Shown here: positions 19,512 to 27,706 of the stretch, piece by piece
How the letters are laid out: every line of letters begins with the position of its first letter
How positions within the stretch are numbered: position 1 is the first letter of the stretch
Origin: SIG565 sp045613385
GTDB taxonomy: Bacteria > Bacillota > Clostridia > Oscillospirales > Acutalibacteraceae
Assembly (NCBI GenBank): GCA_045613385.1
Contig: JAZLAW010000001.1
Coordinates: forward strand, 93,635 to 157,634
DNA: 64,000 bases
Direction: 5' to 3'
Translations under genes and position numbers: made by a program
The notes under the pieces: generated by a model
The model's input: only the letters and a program-made list of their open reading frames with translations
Databases searched by the model: none
What the model was told of the DNA's origin: nothing

Positions 19512-19604
19512 CTCATCTTTCGGTAAAAACCGCAGGATTTAGCACCTTGGTACAACCAGGTTGCCGGGCTTCTCAGGGCCTGTCCCTCCGCCACTCATGA
19601 TAAG
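19512..19604 (-). promoter_or_regulatory. SAM-I (S-box) riboswitch
   Basis: On the minus strand the P1 helix is CTTATC/GATGAG. The hallmark core is present in order: GAGTGGCGGAGGGAC, GGCCC, GAAGCCCGGCAACC, AAGGTGCTAAATCCTGC and the closing GATGAG. SAM binding is expected to stabilise P1 and allow the downstream terminator, switching off metK when SAM is plentiful. Confidence 0.96.
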
Positions 19605-19676
19605 GAAATATTCAAATGCATATAATATTCTAACATAATATCGAAAATTGTCAACAAAAAGTTTGAATTGTAAAAT

Positions 19677-20342
19677 TTATACTATTTCAAATACCCCGCC
19701 CAATTTAAATATCAGAAATAGTACTACCAATACAATAATTACCAAAGATACCGCAAAAATAACCGCATACCTTGTTGAACCCATTTTATTGTAATTTGTT
19801 TTATCAATTATTCCGTAATGCTTTAGAGCATTTGTAATCGGTTTATACATAAGCAATGTAAAAGCCGAATTAATTACCGTTTTAGCAGCATTAAAAGGTA
19901 AAATTAATGTTGGCAACAAATCAATAACCGCCGAACGCGGTACGCCCATATAAAAAGGTGTTATAAAAATATTTGCCAATAACATTACTGCGGTTACAGA
20001 AACGCACGATGAAATCAATCCTAAAATTGCACCTGAAAGCGTTCTCTTATATTTATAAACCAAGCCACAGACAAGCGCAAAAGTTCCGCTTGACAAAAAA
20101 TTCATAATAAGACCATATAGTCCGGTATCACTTACTGTTACAAACTCAATAAGCGCGACTATTCCGGAACACACTATACCGTATGGTGCGCCGTAAATAA
20201 GTGATGGCAAAGCAATAACGGCATCCTTAAAATCAAATGTTAAAAAAGAAACCTTAAATCTGAACACAAAGGTAAGCAAATATGCCAGTGCACAAAAAAC
20301 ACCTGTTATGGTTATTGCTTTTGTATTAACTTTCTTATTCAT
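19677..20342 (-). CDS. ribU: ECF transporter substrate-binding subunit, riboflavin type (RibU)
   Basis: Membrane S-component that captures riboflavin and works with an ECF energising module encoded elsewhere. About 221 residues with five to six hydrophobic segments. The family-like stretch FRFKVSFLTFDFKDAVIALPSLIYGAPYGI (given here in sense only) and a late N-A-x-K-T-x-x-N motif (FNAAKTVINS) support the call. I chose the ATG at 20342, which has GGGGTGAT before it. The longer reading frame would start inside the riboswitch terminator. The upstream FMN riboswitch makes riboflavin the likely substrate. Confidence 0.9.
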   Translation of the reverse strand: MNKKVNTKAITITGVFCALAYLLTFVFRFKVSFLTFDFKDAVIALPSLIYGAPYGIVCSGIVALIEFVTVSDTGLYGLIMNFLSSGTFALVCGLVYKYKRTLSGAILGLISSCVSVTAVMLLANIFITPFYMGVPRSAVIDLLPTLILPFNAAKTVINSAFTLLMYKPITNALKHYGIIDKTNYNKMGSTRYAVIFAVSLVIIVLVVLFLIFKLGGVFEIV

Positions 20343-20345
20343 AAT

Positions 20346-20383
20346 ATCACCCCAAAAAAATAATGCCCCGAAGATTTCGGGGC
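20346..20383 (-). terminator. Attenuator of the FMN riboswitch
   Basis: On the minus strand, GCCCCGAA pairs with TTCGGGGC around a three-base loop, followed by ATTATTTTTTT. It directly precedes the ribU ribosome site. Confidence 0.88.
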
Positions 20384-20399
20384 AAAAACACAAGAAAAC

Positions 20400-20509
20400 A
20401 TATCTCTTTCATCCGGACTCTACCGTCGGCTTTGGAATTTCACCAAATCGGGCCAAAAGGCTTTGTGGGCTATACCACCGGTAAGGAATTTCACCTTGCC
20501 TCGAAATAT
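20400..20509 (-). promoter_or_regulatory. FMN riboswitch (RFN element)
   Basis: Minus strand. The outer helix is ATATTTC/GAGATAT. Conserved blocks appear in order: GGCAAGGTGAAATTCC, ACCGGTGGTATAGCCCAC, GGCCCGATTTGGTGAAATTCC, AAAGCCGACGGTAGAGTCCGGATGAAAGAG (quoted in parts). Together with the downstream terminator it should shut off ribU when FMN is high. Confidence 0.95.
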
Positions 20510-20540
20510 ATAAACAATTTAATACTAATTTTTAAATTTG

Positions 20541-20810
20541 TCAAGTATGTATTAAAAAAATTAATAATAATACCTGAAAAATAATTATGAGCGGTAATCC
20601 TATCATAAATCTTTTATGTAAGGTTTTATGTCGGATAAGAAGCATAGTTATATACAAAAGTGCGGCACCGCCTAAAAAAGATACCATAAATAAACTTTTT
20701 TCCGGCACACGACTAAGTTTCTTACGCGCTGCAAATTTATCATAACAACAAATTAATACCGCGACAAAATTAATAACCATTAAATAGCGGCACAACCACA
20801 ACTCAATCAT
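20541..20810 (-). CDS. DUF1294 family small membrane protein
   Basis: An 89-residue protein with three hydrophobic segments and the DUF1294 signature: YDKFAARKKLSRVPEKSL followed by FLGGAALLYITMLLIRHKTLH, ending in a hydrophobic tail. The function of this family is not established. It lies 11 bases downstream of the CobW-DUF1980-like fusion gene and is probably co-transcribed with the two CobW genes. Confidence 0.85.
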   Translation of the reverse strand: MIELWLCRYLMVINFVAVLICCYDKFAARKKLSRVPEKSLFMVSFLGGAALLYITMLLIRHKTLHKRFMIGLPLIIIFQVLLLIFLIHT

Positions 20811-20821
20811 ATTTTACTCCA

Positions 20822-21760
20822 CTAAAAAGTTGCCACAGGTTGTTCCGGAGCATCGGTCAGTGATACAGAAGTAACGTTAAGCACCGGTCCTTTTCTGCCA
20901 TACATTACATGCTTTTCTATTGACAAAACTGCATCAACTATCACCCACTGCTTACTCGAAAGTGCAGATGCCCCGCTATAATTACACGCAAGACCCGCAA
21001 ACTGTATATCATCGACGCAACAAGTCATTACAGGTCTGCCAACAACAAAACAACCGTTCGGCACCTTTTCACTCTTTGCAACCATTCCTTTAAATTTGAT
21101 ACGTTTGCCATCGTATTTTTCGAGTTCTTCGGTTAAATCGCGATACCATATTGCATAATCCATATCACTGATTTCTATAAAGTCTGCATTAATGTCATAC
21201 GGTAAAGGGTCCTCAATATTATCAAACTCAACATCACCTGATACTCTCTCATAAGCAATATTTGCTTTACGGTTAATTCCCCTGACAATTTTATGCAATT
21301 CCATTTTGTCGAGCGCATCACTAAAACGGTTAAATATTACCATTTCACAGGTGTTTAACTTATCAACAACCAATGAGCGCATATTAGCATTGTAATTAAC
21401 AAAAGTTGCGGCATCAGCGAACATAAATTCCTGAGCAATTACCCATTTGCGCGGCATATTCTGGAAAAGAGAGCCTAACTGCCACATTCCATTATATTCA
21501 ACTATAACCCTTTCTGCCTTCTTTTTCCTTACCAAATCTTCAAGAAAGGCAGAATTTAGCTTTTCTTCACTGTCCACCGTTACGATAAAAATATTTTTAC
21601 CTGAAAACTCACTTTCGTTATATTCTTCAATACCTTCTTCGCACAGTAATAGCAGGGTTCTTTCCCCGTTGTTAAAACGCTTATCCGTTAATGTTTCCTG
21701 AATAAATTTTGTTTTACCCGATTCAAGAAATCCTGTAAAAAGATATACCGGTATATCCAT
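20822..21760 (-). CDS. CobW-like GTPase fused to a DUF1980-like C-terminal domain
   Basis: A 312-residue protein. Residues 1 to about 190 resemble a CobW/COG0523 G3E GTPase with P-loop TGFLESGKTKF at about 8-18. The CxCC metal-binding motif expected after the second strand is replaced by LLCEEGIEEY. From about residue 215 the sequence KRIKFKGMVAKSE, then FVVGRPVMTCCVDDIQFAGL and WVIVDAVLSIE, resembles the C-terminal domain of YcgQ/DUF1980 proteins. Those proteins normally pair with a DUF318-type permease; none is present here. It lies nine bases after the His-rich CobW gene. A metal-handling role is inference. Confidence 0.75.
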   Translation of the reverse strand: MDIPVYLFTGFLESGKTKFIQETLTDKRFNNGERTLLLLCEEGIEEYNESEFSGKNIFIVTVDSEEKLNSAFLEDLVRKKKAERVIVEYNGMWQLGSLFQNMPRKWVIAQEFMFADAATFVNYNANMRSLVVDKLNTCEMVIFNRFSDALDKMELHKIVRGINRKANIAYERVSGDVEFDNIEDPLPYDINADFIEISDMDYAIWYRDLTEELEKYDGKRIKFKGMVAKSEKVPNGCFVVGRPVMTCCVDDIQFAGLACNYSGASALSSKQWVIVDAVLSIEKHVMYGRKGPVLNVTSVSLTDAPEQPVATF

Positions 21761-21769
21761 TATTTTCTC

Positions 21770-22792
21770 CTATAAATTAAATAATTCTTCCAATTTTTCG
21801 GCATCTATTTCCGCGCCGATTACACAAATTCTGCCTATTACATCTGCAGCACCTTCGCGAATTTCAGCTTCTCCCGGAACATAGTCAAAATGAAGCCATT
21901 TTTTGTTTTCCCCTTCGACAATTCCCTTGGCTCTAAGAATTGTACCAAACTCATTACTATCAAGACTCTTTAAAATTTGACTGAGTGCATCAAAGGTATA
22001 TCTGCTTGCCGTCTCTTTGCCAAAACTTGTGAAAACTTCATCGGCATGGTGGTGATGATGTTCATGTTCGTGTTCGTGACAATGGCACTCTCCATCATAA
22101 TGGTGATGGTGATGGTCCTCGTGCTCATGACAGCGGCATTCTTCATCGTGGTGGTGATGATGTTTGTGATGAAGTTCCTTAATATCTGCTTCAAGAGAAT
22201 TTTTGTGCTCCATCGCTTCTAAAATTGTTTTACCCTCTAAAGAATTCCAGTCGGTTGTTATAACTGTCGCGTGTGCATTTTTCTCCTTAATCGAATGTAA
22301 AACTACCTCTAATTTTTCATCACTAATATCGGAAGTACGGCTGAAAACAATACAGTTTGCGTGTTCAACCTGATTGCAGAAAAACTCACCGAAATTTTTC
22401 ATATACATTTTGCATTTATTAGCATCAACGACCGTTGTACTGCTATTAAGAACAACTCCATCAATTTTAAGGTTTTTCACCGCCTTAATAACATCGCTGA
22501 GTTTACCGACTCCCGATGGCTCGATTATAATTCTGTCGGGTGAATATTGTTCGATTACTTTTTTTAAAGCATCACCAAAGTCCCCAACAAGACTGCAGCA
22601 AATACAACCCGAATTCATCTCGGTTATATTGATTCCCGATTCCTTAAGGAATCCGCCGTCAATACCTATTTCACCAAACTCATTTTCAATCAGAACTAAT
22701 TTTTCACCTATGTAGGCTTCCTTAATCAGTTTTTTAATCAGCGTAGTTTTTCCTGCACCTAAAAAGCCTGAAAAAATATCAATTTTCATCAT
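21770..22792 (-). CDS. COG0523/CobW family GTPase with His-rich metal-binding loop
   Basis: A 340-residue G3E GTPase of the ZigA/YciC metallochaperone type. P-loop SGFLGAGKTTL lies at about 8-18, the metal site GCICCS at about 62-67, and EPSGVGKLSD follows. Between about residues 205 and 250 is a His/Cys-rich insert with more than 20 His in a two-unit tandem pattern (five His, an acidic CxCHEH segment, repeated, then five His). The C-terminal CobW domain ends with WLHFDYVPGE. Such proteins usually deliver zinc or cobalt to client enzymes. First gene of a three-gene unit. I see no convincing Zur box. Confidence 0.9.
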   Translation of the reverse strand: MMKIDIFSGFLGAGKTTLIKKLIKEAYIGEKLVLIENEFGEIGIDGGFLKESGINITEMNSGCICCSLVGDFGDALKKVIEQYSPDRIIIEPSGVGKLSDVIKAVKNLKIDGVVLNSSTTVVDANKCKMYMKNFGEFFCNQVEHANCIVFSRTSDISDEKLEVVLHSIKEKNAHATVITTDWNSLEGKTILEAMEHKNSLEADIKELHHKHHHHHDEECRCHEHEDHHHHHYDGECHCHEHEHEHHHHHADEVFTSFGKETASRYTFDALSQILKSLDSNEFGTILRAKGIVEGENKKWLHFDYVPGEAEIREGAADVIGRICVIGAEIDAEKLEELFNL

Positions 22793-22808
22793 AATTTATC
22801 ACCCGAAT

Positions 22809-22852
22809 AAAAAAATATCTACTGTGAGATTTTAACACAGCAGATATTTTTT
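22809..22852 (-). terminator. Terminator after serA
   Basis: On the minus strand AAAAAATATCTGCTGTG pairs with an almost perfect complement containing CAGTAGATATTTTTTT, eight-base loop. It separates serC-serA from the CobW genes. Confidence 0.87.
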
Positions 22853-22862
22853 GTCAATTCAA

Positions 22863-24026
22863 TTAGATAATTCTTACGCGGATAATTCCATCAATTTTTG
22901 TGATTTTTTCGTAAATCGCATCATAGTCAGCGTCGGTTATATCAAGTATTGTATAAGCAAAATCTCCACGCGATTTATTAAGCAGATTTTCGATATTAAC
23001 ATTATTTTCGGCAACAGCACTTGTGATAGCGGTCAACATATTCGGGATGTTTTTATGCATTATGCAAACACGCTTTTCTGTCGCTCTGGGTGCAGAAACT
23101 GTCGGGAAGTTTACCGAGTTTTCGATATTACCATTTTCGATATACTCAACAAGTTCCTTAGCTGCCATAGTAGCACAGTTGTCTTCCGATTCCGGTGTGG
23201 AAGCGCCAAGGTGCGGGATAGCAATAGCTCCGTTAATACCGAGCATTTCATCGGTCGGGAAATCAGTTACATAACTTGCAACTTTACCGGATTCGAGAGC
23301 TATAATCATATCGGCAGAATTCACAAGATCGGCACGTGAGAAGTTAAGAATCCGAACTCCGTCTTTCATATTCTTAATTGCTTCTGCATCTATAAATCCT
23401 TTGGTATCGGGTGTTAGCGGTACATGAATTGTAATATAATCACAATTTTCATAGATTTCTTTCAAATCGTTTGCGTGAATAGCATAATGAGTAAGATTCC
23501 AAGCAGATTTGAGTGAAAGATATGGGTCATAACCATAAACCTTCATACCAAGTGAGTTGGCTGCATTAGCAACCAAAACACCGATTGCACCGAGACCGAT
23601 AACGCCGAGCTTTTTGCCACGGATTTCGGGACCAACAAATGCGCCTTTTCCTTTTTCAACCATCTTACCAACATCATCACCGTTGCCTTTGAGTGTTTTA
23701 GCCCACTCTATGGCAGGAACGATTCTACGTGAAGATAAAAGTAAGCCCGCAAGTACCAATTCTTTAACTGCATTTGCATTAGCTCCGGGTGTATTGAAAA
23801 CAACTATACCATCTGCCGCACATTTGTCACACGGGATATTGTTTGTACCTGCACCTGCACGAGCAATAGCTAACAAAGATTCCGGAAATTCAACATCGTG
23901 GAGTGAAGCAGAACGAACAACTGCGCCAACCGGATTTTCAGCATCATCAGATACTAAATACTTGTCTTTATCGAACTCTTTAAGACCTACAGAAGAAATT
24001 TTATTATAGGTTTTAATGTTATACAT
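22863..24026 (-). CDS. serA: D-3-phosphoglycerate dehydrogenase (ACT-domain form)
   Basis: First step of serine synthesis, oxidising 3-phosphoglycerate. The 387-residue protein shows ARAGAGTNNIP at 56-66, Rossmann motif GLGAIG at 144-149, LNFSRADLVN, and IPHLGASTPESEDN with the catalytic-type His. A C-terminal ACT domain (about 315-387) suggests serine feedback. It is the short one-ACT form common in Clostridia. The start codon overlaps the serC stop (TAATG), so the two enzymes are made as a coupled pair; serB is not nearby. Confidence 0.95.
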   Translation of the reverse strand: MYNIKTYNKISSVGLKEFDKDKYLVSDDAENPVGAVVRSASLHDVEFPESLLAIARAGAGTNNIPCDKCAADGIVVFNTPGANANAVKELVLAGLLLSSRRIVPAIEWAKTLKGNGDDVGKMVEKGKGAFVGPEIRGKKLGVIGLGAIGVLVANAANSLGMKVYGYDPYLSLKSAWNLTHYAIHANDLKEIYENCDYITIHVPLTPDTKGFIDAEAIKNMKDGVRILNFSRADLVNSADMIIALESGKVASYVTDFPTDEMLGINGAIAIPHLGASTPESEDNCATMAAKELVEYIENGNIENSVNFPTVSAPRATEKRVCIMHKNIPNMLTAITSAVAENNVNIENLLNKSRGDFAYTILDITDADYDAIYEKITKIDGIIRVRII

Positions 24027-25108
24027 TATGCATTCTCCTTTTCAAACTCTGCCATAAATTCAACCAACTTTTTAACACCCTCAATAGGCATAGCATTGTA
24101 AATAGAAGCTCTCATACCACCAACTGAACGGTGCCCTTTAAGATTTACAAAACCTGCTGCAGCAGCAGCCTTTACAAACTTGGCATCAAGTTCTTCATCA
24201 CCTGTTACAAAAGGAACGTTCATAAGTGAACGGTCTTCTTTTACTACGGTACCCTTGAACATTTTGCTGTTATCAAGGAAATCGTAAAGAATAGCGGCCT
24301 TCTCTTTGTTGATTTCTGCCATCTTTTCAAGGCCTCCCAATTTCTTAATCCACTTGAAAGTAAGACCGGCAACATAAATCGTGTAGCAAGGCGGTGTATT
24401 GAACATTGAATCATTTTCTGCGTGTGTTACGTAGTTGAGCATTGTCGGAGTAATATCCATAGCGTTACCCAATAAATCTTTACGAACGATAACTATTGTA
24501 AGACCGGCGGGGGCCACGTTTTTCTGGGCACCTGCATATAAAAGACCAAACTTTGATACATCAATAGGCTCAGACAAAATGCAGGAAGAAATATCTGCTA
24601 CAAGCGGTACATCTCCTGTATCGGGCAATTCATTCCACTTAGTACCGTAAATTGTATTATTCATACAGATATGGAAATAGTCTGCATCGGGTGTAAAATC
24701 TTCTTTATTGAGTTTAGGAATATAAGAATAGGTTTTATCTGCCGAAGATGCTACAGCTTTTGCTTCACCATAACGTGCGGCTTCCTTATAAGCTTTATTA
24801 GCCCACTGACCGGTAATAACAAAGTCTGCCTTTTTATTCTTATTCATAAGGTTCATAGGAATCATAGCAAACTGGGTAGATGCACCGCCCTGTAAGAAAA
24901 GAACTTCATAATTATCAGGGATATTCATTATTTCACGCAAATCAGCTTCTGCGGTTTTAATGATTGCATCATAATCTTTTGAACGGTGTGACATTTCCAT
25001 AACCGACTGACCGCTTGTGCCATATTCCAACATTTCTTTTGCAGCAGTTTCAAGTACTTCTAAAGGAAGCATTGAAGGACCTGCACTAAAATTATAAACT
25101 CTTGCCAT
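24026..25108 (-). CDS. serC: Phosphoserine aminotransferase SerC
   Basis: PLP enzyme converting 3-phosphohydroxypyruvate and glutamate to phosphoserine. The 360-residue protein begins YNFSAGPSMLP, has FLQGGASTQF near 71-80, the TWGTE-equivalent NNTIYGT, and the PLP lysine in AGAQKNVAPAG (Lys196). The C-terminal GHRSVGGMRASIYNAMP is diagnostic. First gene of serC-serA. The upstream 187-base region contains no T-box that I can recognise. Confidence 0.97.
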   Translation of the reverse strand: MARVYNFSAGPSMLPLEVLETAAKEMLEYGTSGQSVMEMSHRSKDYDAIIKTAEADLREIMNIPDNYEVLFLQGGASTQFAMIPMNLMNKNKKADFVITGQWANKAYKEAARYGEAKAVASSADKTYSYIPKLNKEDFTPDADYFHICMNNTIYGTKWNELPDTGDVPLVADISSCILSEPIDVSKFGLLYAGAQKNVAPAGLTIVIVRKDLLGNAMDITPTMLNYVTHAENDSMFNTPPCYTIYVAGLTFKWIKKLGGLEKMAEINKEKAAILYDFLDNSKMFKGTVVKEDRSLMNVPFVTGDEELDAKFVKAAAAAGFVNLKGHRSVGGMRASIYNAMPIEGVKKLVEFMAEFEKENA

Positions 25109-25258
25109 ATTTATTTACCTCCAAAAAAGCAATTTTCTATTATTATATACAGAGAAAACAAAAAGGTCAATACCTTTGTTATTTTTTTAACGACTTTTTT
25201 ACAATTTAGTGTGTTTTTTCTCGTTTTTTTGTTAATGTTTTAACAATATAACCTAAGC

Positions 25259-25284
25259 AAAAAGGACGGAACTTTCCGTCCCCT
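25259..25284 (-). terminator. Terminator after the YgjV-like gene
   Basis: On the minus strand GGACGGAA pairs with TTCCGTCC around a short loop, followed by TTTTTG. It closes the 25.3-29 kb operon. Confidence 0.85.
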
Positions 25285-25295
25285 TGTTAATTAAA

Positions 25296-25832
25296 TTAGT
25301 CATTAATTTCGGCTTTTGCTTTTCTTATATCGTAAATCAGCATACCAATAACTGTAAAGAGTAATAACGGTATATGGGTAATAAGCGCACCATACGAGTG
25401 TGAAAGAATGTCATACAAGCACCACAACCCTATATTTACAATAGTCCAAAAGCGATATCTGGCACCGCTTTTCTGACCGATACTCATAATAAAAGTTAGC
25501 GATGCAACCATAGCCAACAAGCAAAGTGCGGTAAATCCACCAACCAACAGATTGCACACGATAAATGCCACCGCATAAGCTACAATTAACCAAATCGGTA
25601 GTGCCCTACCCTTCTTATCAAAGAAATAGTTAATTAAGGTTTGTAACGCTCCTAAATAACAGGATGCCGCACCATTAATACCTGCGCCGCCAATTAAGTA
25701 ACTTGTTGCAACCAATGCGTTGCCACAACAAACGAGCACCAAAATTGCCTTCATTTTTTCGCCCTTAATTAAGGAGGCCGAAATCATACAAATTAAACCT
25801 ATAGCACTTAATACATATGAAAGAATCTGCAT
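25296..25832 (-). CDS. YgjV family inner membrane protein
   Basis: A 178-residue polytopic membrane protein with six or so hydrophobic segments. The family pattern is visible: SAIGLICMISASLIKGEKMK at the N-terminus, a GGAGINGAASCYLGALQTLINYFFDKKG segment, and RFWTIVNIGLWCLYDILSHSYGA near residue 130. Function is not established for the family. It starts two bases after the stop of the oxidoreductase gene that begins at 26881. It is therefore the last gene of the aminotransferase cluster; transport or sensing of the cluster's substrate is only a guess. Confidence 0.82.
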   Translation of the reverse strand: MQILSYVLSAIGLICMISASLIKGEKMKAILVLVCCGNALVATSYLIGGAGINGAASCYLGALQTLINYFFDKKGRALPIWLIVAYAVAFIVCNLLVGGFTALCLLAMVASLTFIMSIGQKSGARYRFWTIVNIGLWCLYDILSHSYGALITHIPLLLFTVIGMLIYDIRKAKAEIND

Positions 25833-25834
25833 AA

Positions 25835-26881
25835 TTACTTTACCTTAACTACCTGACGGGTTTTAGCCGACTCATAAGCCGCATCAGCAATTTTTTGTGC
25901 TTGAAGTGCATCGTATGCTGTAACGGGCGGCTCTACATCATTAATAAGCGCATTTGCAAATGCCGATATTTCCTCGGTATACAAATTAGTGTTACCTGAT
26001 GCTTTAATAATGGTTTTTTTAGCACCACCGCGGCTTTGTTGTGCATCATAACCCTTTGTGCTATCGGTTAATACAAGTTCACCAACACCTGCATCATCTT
26101 GCGCCAGACTACCATTGATTACGACACCACCACCTGTGCCATAAAACTCTATTTTACAGGTTGTAGCATCATCGGGAATATTAAAGGCAACATCAACATA
26201 AGCTAAAGCACCATTTTCCATACGAACGATAAGTGAAGCTGCATCTTCTACTTCATAATCAAATATTTGATTACTCATAAGAGAAGTAACTTCATCGGCC
26301 TCAAGTCCCGAAACATAACGCAACAAATCAATACAGTGAAGTCCCAAATCAATAAGTGCGCCACCGCCTGACAGCGACTTGGTTTGACGCCAAGCACCTG
26401 CAATTTTGGGATACCAACAAGTAAACTGTGCACGCATAGAAACTATTTCGCCAAGTTTACCTTCTTTAATCAATTCGCGCACTTGCTCGTGCAAACTGTT
26501 AAAGCGCATCATAAGACCAACGCCGAGTTTCACACCGTTTTTCTCGCAAAACTCTTTGATTTGTAAAGAGTCTTCGGATGTAAGACCCATCGGCTTTTCA
26601 AGTAAAATGTGTTTCCCGGCTGCTGCAGCTTTTAAAACCTGTTCTTTATGACAAAAAACGGGTGTTGCAATATAAACTGCATCAATCTCATCAACTGCTA
26701 ACAATTCATCAACGGAAGTAAATGCATATTTTGCATTGAACTCTTTTTGTACATTGGCAACAGCAGTGGCATCGGTGTCCATAACGGCAATCAAATTACT
26801 GTTTTCTGCCAACATAAGACCCGGAATAGTACGGCGATATGCGATACCGCCACAACCGATTACGCCCCAGTTAATACTCAT
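25835..26881 (-). CDS. Gfo/Idh/MocA family oxidoreductase (aminotransferase cluster)
   Basis: A 348-residue NAD(P)-dependent dehydrogenase-like protein with Rossmann motif GVIGCGGIAYRRT near residue 6, YIATPVFCHKEQ, LEKPMGLT at about 94-101, and GGGALIDLGLHCIDLLRYV in the C-terminal domain. A dehydrogenase next to a DegT-type aminotransferase is the typical arrangement for making an amino sugar or aminocyclitol: oxidise a hydroxyl, then transaminate. Here that is inference. Flanked by the creatininase-like gene (18 bases upstream) and ygjV-like gene. Confidence 0.88.
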   Translation of the reverse strand: MSINWGVIGCGGIAYRRTIPGLMLAENSNLIAVMDTDATAVANVQKEFNAKYAFTSVDELLAVDEIDAVYIATPVFCHKEQVLKAAAAGKHILLEKPMGLTSEDSLQIKEFCEKNGVKLGVGLMMRFNSLHEQVRELIKEGKLGEIVSMRAQFTCWYPKIAGAWRQTKSLSGGGALIDLGLHCIDLLRYVSGLEADEVTSLMSNQIFDYEVEDAASLIVRMENGALAYVDVAFNIPDDATTCKIEFYGTGGGVVINGSLAQDDAGVGELVLTDSTKGYDAQQSRGGAKKTIIKASGNTNLYTEEISAFANALINDVEPPVTAYDALQAQKIADAAYESAKTRQVVKVK

Positions 26882-26899
26882 TATAGTGTCCTCCTAATA

Positions 26900-27697
26900 T
26901 TACGCTTTGGTACTATTTTCAAGAAGATTTACATAATCAACCAAGCCATCGATCACTTCTTTGCAAAGTTTTTCACCGAGTTCTCTTGAGGCGCGTTCCG
27001 GGAATCCCATAACTCCAACTTCAATTTCATCACGTTGACCCACTGTTTCAATCACAAACGGATGGTCTATCGGCTTGGTTCTTTTTTCGAACCAGTCTTG
27101 GTCGGTACGCATCATACTAGCAACATAATCATCATCCATTACAATATCTTTTTGAACAAGCTCGGGTGCCCAATACATCATTACGCTTGTTTCCATCATT
27201 CCTGCGTGGAAATCATGCTCTGGCTCCATTTTTAAACCGCTTTGCCAGGTCTCAGATAAACTCCATGCCTCAATGTAAGAAATTGTATTGTTTTCAGCTA
27301 TTTCTTTGTTGCGACGGAGAAGCATTTTTAAACTATTTTGTAATGCAATACAATTATCGGTCCCACCATGTCCTACGAAAATAACAACATTCTTAAATCC
27401 CATGCGTATAAACTCTGCACATATTTCCGAAATGTAAAGTCCAAAGGTGTTAGGACTTACATTTACAGTGCCTGTAAGTTCTCCACCCGAGAAACAATAA
27501 TTAACCGACGGGGCAACAACCGCATTTAATCTATCCCCTGCAATTTCTAGGGGTTTAGTGGCATTATGAATATCAACTGATAGTGGCAAGTGATATCCAT
27601 GTTGTTCTACTACACCAACAGGAATAATAACCGTTTTGGTTTTTTTCATTGCGGATTTCATATCACGAACCGACATTTTCTCTATAAAATATGCCAT
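26900..27697 (-). CDS. Creatininase/mycofactocin MftE-like amidohydrolase family protein
   Basis: A 265-residue protein of the creatininase family. Metal-ligand motifs are visible: IPVGVVEQHGYHLPLSVDIHNA (Glu, His, Asp) at about 26-47, FVGHGGTDN with His, and EPEHDFHAGMMETSVMM with the Glu/His pair. Family members are metal-dependent amide hydrolases acting on creatinine, formamide or peptide-like bonds. The substrate here is unknown. It sits between the aminotransferase and oxidoreductase genes, which suggests it releases an amide or processes an intermediate in the same pathway. Confidence 0.86.
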   Translation of the reverse strand: MAYFIEKMSVRDMKSAMKKTKTVIIPVGVVEQHGYHLPLSVDIHNATKPLEIAGDRLNAVVAPSVNYCFSGGELTGTVNVSPNTFGLYISEICAEFIRMGFKNVVIFVGHGGTDNCIALQNSLKMLLRRNKEIAENNTISYIEAWSLSETWQSGLKMEPEHDFHAGMMETSVMMYWAPELVQKDIVMDDDYVASMMRTDQDWFEKRTKPIDHPFVIETVGQRDEIEVGVMGFPERASRELGEKLCKEVIDGLVDYVNLLENSTKA

Positions 27698-27706
27698 AAT
27701 TGCACC

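Noticed and set aside
22010..22180. Simple-sequence repeat or CRISPR-like array
   Set aside because: The GTGATG-type repetition is the codons of the His-rich loop of the CobW GTPase.
25109..25295. T-box or serine-responsive leader upstream of serC
   Set aside because: No specifier stem or T-box consensus was found; only a terminator for the neighbouring gene.
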